A stretch of 64,000 bases of DNA. It comes from Billgrantia desiderata. Lineage in GTDB: Bacteria > Pseudomonadota > Gammaproteobacteria > Pseudomonadales > Halomonadaceae. Where the stretch lies: positions 186,001-250,000 of the forward strand of contig JAAQTN010000001.1 of NCBI GenBank assembly GCA_011742915.1, read 5' to 3'. Position numbers and translations under genes: made by a program. Positions 63,694 through 64,000 of the stretch are shown here, piece by piece. Each line of letters starts with the position of its first letter. Positions within the stretch are counted from its first letter, which is position 1. The notes beneath the pieces were generated by a model, which searched no databases, was not told where the DNA came from, and was given only the letters and a program-made list of their open reading frames with translations.

Positions 63694-64000
63694 TCACGGC
63701 TCTCCTGGGTCGGCTGTCGGCAATGCCACCAGACTCAGGAGTTTGTCTTCGTGTAGGCAAACCATGCCGGTGATCTCGCGGCCGGCTGTCCAGCCGTTGC
63801 CCAGGTCTTCGAGCAATCGCAGGCGTACGGTGCCGATGCCATGCCAGGTCATGAGTTCGGCGGCGGGAAAGTGGAACATGCGACCAACCAGCGGGTAGAG
63901 CGCCTTGAACAGGCTCTCCTTGAGGGAGAAGGTCGCGCTTACCATCAGTCCTACGCTCGATGGCGGCAGCGCTTCCATACGAACGAGCTCCTCGGCGGTC
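63694..64000 (-). CDS. 4'-phosphopantetheinyl transferase, C-terminal part (cut by window edge)
   Basis: About 100 residues are visible; the gene continues past 64000. The motif FSLKESLFKALYP is the KEA/KES signature of EntD/Sfp-type enzymes, which transfer phosphopantetheine from CoA to carrier proteins and need Mg. The frame remains open at the edge through EELVRMEALPP, so the Met at 63978 is not the start. The C-terminus is full (WTAGREITGMVCLHEDKLLSLVAL). Type (EntD versus Sfp) and carrier substrate unknown. Confidence 0.75.
   Translation of the reverse strand, partial: TAEELVRMEALPPSSVGLMVSATFSLKESLFKALYPLVGRMFHFPAAELMTWHGIGTVRLRLLEDLGNGWTAGREITGMVCLHEDKLLSLVALPTADPGEP

Noticed and set aside
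1..64000. CRISPR arrays, prophage, insertion sequences, tRNA or rRNA genes
   Set aside because: No evenly spaced repeats, no phage or transposase proteins, and no tRNA-like or rRNA-like intergenic sequence seen by eye.

Overview
The window looks like a chromosomal segment from a GC-rich moderately halophilic gammaproteobacterium of the Halomonas type (family Halomonadaceae). The reasons are the gammaproteobacterial gene orders (miaB-phoH-ybeY-corC-lnt, smrB next to prmB-aroC, cysPTWA, separate trpE and trpGD), the DUF6489-phasin-class I PHA synthase cluster, and many acidic proteins. This is an inference from gene content only; there is no rRNA or tRNA gene in the window. I saw no insertion sequence, prophage, integrase or CRISPR array.

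Layout. 1-100 is the end of purA. 223-9935 (minus strand) is a six-gene exopolysaccharide operon: a UDP-glucose dehydrogenase, an Alg8-like synthase, an Alg44-like PilZ co-polymerase, two periplasmic polysaccharide lyases (PL14-like and PL5/AlgL-like) and a very long Sel1-repeat (AlgK-like) lipoprotein. It resembles an alginate machine rebuilt for a different uronic acid, probably glucuronate, and no epimerase, acetylase, porin or GDP-mannose gene is present. An 82-base element upstream folds as a three-way junction on the sense strand. 10310-12499 is a divergent RimK-like ATP-grasp/GNAT pair with repeated palindromes between them. 12562-17003 holds yajQ, an Hsp20 gene with a sigma-32-type promoter, ybaN and pepN. 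17068-19630 is a four-gene minus-strand module of a DUF1538 membrane protein, a divergent P-II protein, a CBS-pair protein and a small membrane protein. 19820-26383 carries lemA, an M48 protease, an acidic lipoprotein, a cold-shock gene, a LysE exporter and the Slt lytic transglycosylase.

26564-32820 contains two thioesterases, htpG behind a near-perfect heat-shock promoter, and pntAB. 32941-41186 has gpsA-sixA, an AEC transporter preceded by a 34-residue membrane peptide, two alpha/beta hydrolases plus a patatin, smrB, prmB and aroC. 41262-44267 is the polyhydroxyalkanoate cluster. 44339-49764 is the lnt-corC-ybeY-phoH-miaB operon. 49988-53158 has DUF1820, an SH3-domain envelope protein, tpm, a YajG-type lipoprotein and a GNAT. 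53170-57005 is the sulfate/thiosulfate importer cysPTWA.

57184-63690 is rpe, a GIY-YIG gene, gph and the first tryptophan genes. trpGD has a textbook attenuator: a 16-residue leader peptide with tandem Trp codons, overlapping antiterminator and terminator stems, and a U-run. trpE is preceded by a second putative leader ending Trp-Arg-Trp-stop. An orphan Mn/Zn-type binding protein with an acidic tail lies antisense between trpE and trpGD. The window ends in a 4'-phosphopantetheinyl transferase gene cut by the right edge.
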